DNA of 64,000 nt from Candidatus Pelagisphaera phototrophica (GTDB taxonomy: Bacteria; Verrucomicrobiota; Verrucomicrobiia; Opitutales; Opitutaceae): the NCBI RefSeq assembly GCF_014529625.1, contig NZ_CP076039.1, positions 1,674,001-1,738,000 of the forward strand, written 5' to 3'. Shown piece after piece: positions 63,211 through 64,000 of the stretch. A model generated the notes under the pieces. It made no database searches. It was not told the origin of the DNA and saw nothing but the letters and a program-made list of their open reading frames with translations. A program made the position numbers and the translations under genes. The number at the start of each line of letters is the position of its first letter. Position 1 is the first letter of the stretch.

Positions 63211-64000
63211 ATGTTATTATCGAACCGCAGTTTTCTAAAAGTCAGTATCACCGCTGTTTTATCGGGCCTGTCTGGCTCTGCTATATTTGGAAACTCGATT
63301 TCATACGATAAGGAGGTTGCCCCAATTTTGGAGAAATATTGCGTGACCTGCCATGGTCCGGATGAGCGGGAAAACGATCTGCGCGTGGACACTCTCAATC
63401 GGGACTTTGTCAATGGGCGTGATGGGGAAACGTGGCACGATATGCATGATGTCCTCATTTTGGGTGACATGCCGCCGGAGGATGAGCCGCAACCCACGGC
63501 GGCTGAGCGGCAGACCGTTATCGATTGGATAACGGCTAGTCTCGAGCACGCGTCCGAGGTCAAGCGAGCGACCGGAGGGCGAGGGGTAATCAGGCGACTT
63601 ACTCGATACGAATACAATAACACGCTTTCAGATTTGCTAGGAGTTGAGTTGGACTACGCCAAGAACTTGCCTCCGGAAACCGCAGGGCCGGGAGGGTTTC
63701 AAAATGATGGCTCGATCATGGGAATGTCGGGCATGCAGTTGGAGTATTACTTGGACGCAGCGCGAATGGGACTAGATGTGGCTTTGGTCGAAGGACCGCA
63801 GCCGGAACGGTTCTACCACTTTGGCACCTGCAATGTAGATCGACGCTGGAATGCGAAAATCGAGAAAGTTCACACTAACAAGATCCAGCCCGGCAATGCG
63901 TTCATGACGCGGATGATGGAGTATCCGACAAAGGGACCCGTCACGGTGCGGGTGAAAGCCCATGCGAGAATACCGGAAGGCAAGGGCCCGCCTCGCATGC
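63211..64000 (+). CDS. DUF1592-type haem protein, third copy (3' end outside window)
   Basis: A frame open from 63211 to the window edge with a signal sequence (LSNRSFLKVSITAVLSGLSG), the haem motif C-V-T-C-H (Cys44 to His48) in a YDKEVAPILEKYCVTCHGPD context, LGDMPPEDEPQPTAAERQTV, and the DUF1587-like VIRRLTRYEYNNTLSDLLGV. Unlike the copies at 1965 and 56706, the segment after the haem reads ERENDLRVDTL rather than EKQKGDRR(F/Y)D, so it belongs to a different subgroup. The C-terminal half and any DUF1552 partner lie beyond the window. The start at 63211 is chosen because it begins the signal peptide. Confidence 0.9.
   Translation, partial: MLLSNRSFLKVSITAVLSGLSGSAIFGNSISYDKEVAPILEKYCVTCHGPDERENDLRVDTLNRDFVNGRDGETWHDMHDVLILGDMPPEDEPQPTAAERQTVIDWITASLEHASEVKRATGGRGVIRRLTRYEYNNTLSDLLGVELDYAKNLPPETAGPGGFQNDGSIMGMSGMQLEYYLDAARMGLDVALVEGPQPERFYHFGTCNVDRRWNAKIEKVHTNKIQPGNAFMTRMMEYPTKGPVTVRVKAHARIPEGKGPPRM

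Noticed and set aside
1-64000. CRISPR array, prophage, insertion sequence or integron
   Set aside because: No regularly spaced direct repeats and no transposase, integrase, Cas or phage structural protein was recognised.

Overview
The window looks like a stretch of chromosome from a marine, polysaccharide-degrading bacterium of the Planctomycetota-Verrucomicrobiota-Lentisphaerota group, most likely Verrucomicrobiota (Opitutae-like). This rests on the density of secreted Cys-type sulfatases, three DUF1587/1592/1588/1585 'planctomycete cytochrome c' proteins with two DUF1552 partners, four secreted PQQ-like beta-propellers, and Tat-signal Gfo/Idh and sugar-isomerase proteins. The phylum is inferred; no rRNA, tRNA or ribosomal protein gene is present.

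Layout. 1-7.5 kb: a sulfatase cut by the window edge, a small lipoprotein, a DUF1552-DUF1592 pair and an alpha/beta hydrolase. 8-21 kb: a PQQ propeller, a lipoprotein, a NIPSNAP protein, three sulfatases, an IclR pseudogene, a GH43 glycosidase, a thioredoxin-fold protein and a Gfo/Idh oxidoreductase. 21-30 kb: mixed intact and decayed genes (esterase, thioredoxin-like, sulfatase and metallo-beta-lactamase-fold pseudogenes around a sulfatase, an AbgT transporter, a DUF6152 and a DUF1961 protein). 30-46 kb: a dihaem cytochrome c, three sulfatases, a P1 peptidase-NhaC operon, three PQQ propellers, a sialate-esterase remnant and a convergent DoxX-like pair. 46-53 kb: an esterase, a second copy of the small lipoprotein family, an NHL-propeller pseudogene, and a two-gene operon encoding a YHYH-sulfatase fusion and an MbnP-MbnH fusion. 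53-64 kb: a sugar isomerase, an SGSH-like sulfatase, a second DUF1552-DUF1592 pair, a RidA protein, a D-threonine-aldolase-like enzyme and a third DUF1592-type gene running off the end.

How they fit together. Nine complete sulfatase genes plus one partial gene, several resembling enzymes that desulfate heparan-type glycosaminoglycans (iduronate-2-sulfatase, SGSH and GlcNAc-6-sulfatase types), suggest stepwise periplasmic desulfation of a complex sulfated glycan, with GH43, Gfo/Idh and isomerase proteins handling the sugars. All have Cys-type active sites and so need a formylglycine-generating enzyme, which is not in the window. The haem proteins and propellers suggest periplasmic redox chemistry.

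Most notable: (1) the GTGA-coupled operon at 48.5-53.3 kb, in which a copper-binding-type MbnP domain is fused to its own dihaem partner MbnH and is co-translated with a YHYH-sulfatase fusion; (2) a dispersed inverted-repeat element (ends like GGCGATCTCCGAGCGCCCA), one copy of which lies in frame inside the start of a DUF1592 gene; (3) many recently broken genes, including an IclR gene whose frame is split by a perfect 20-bp tandem duplication.
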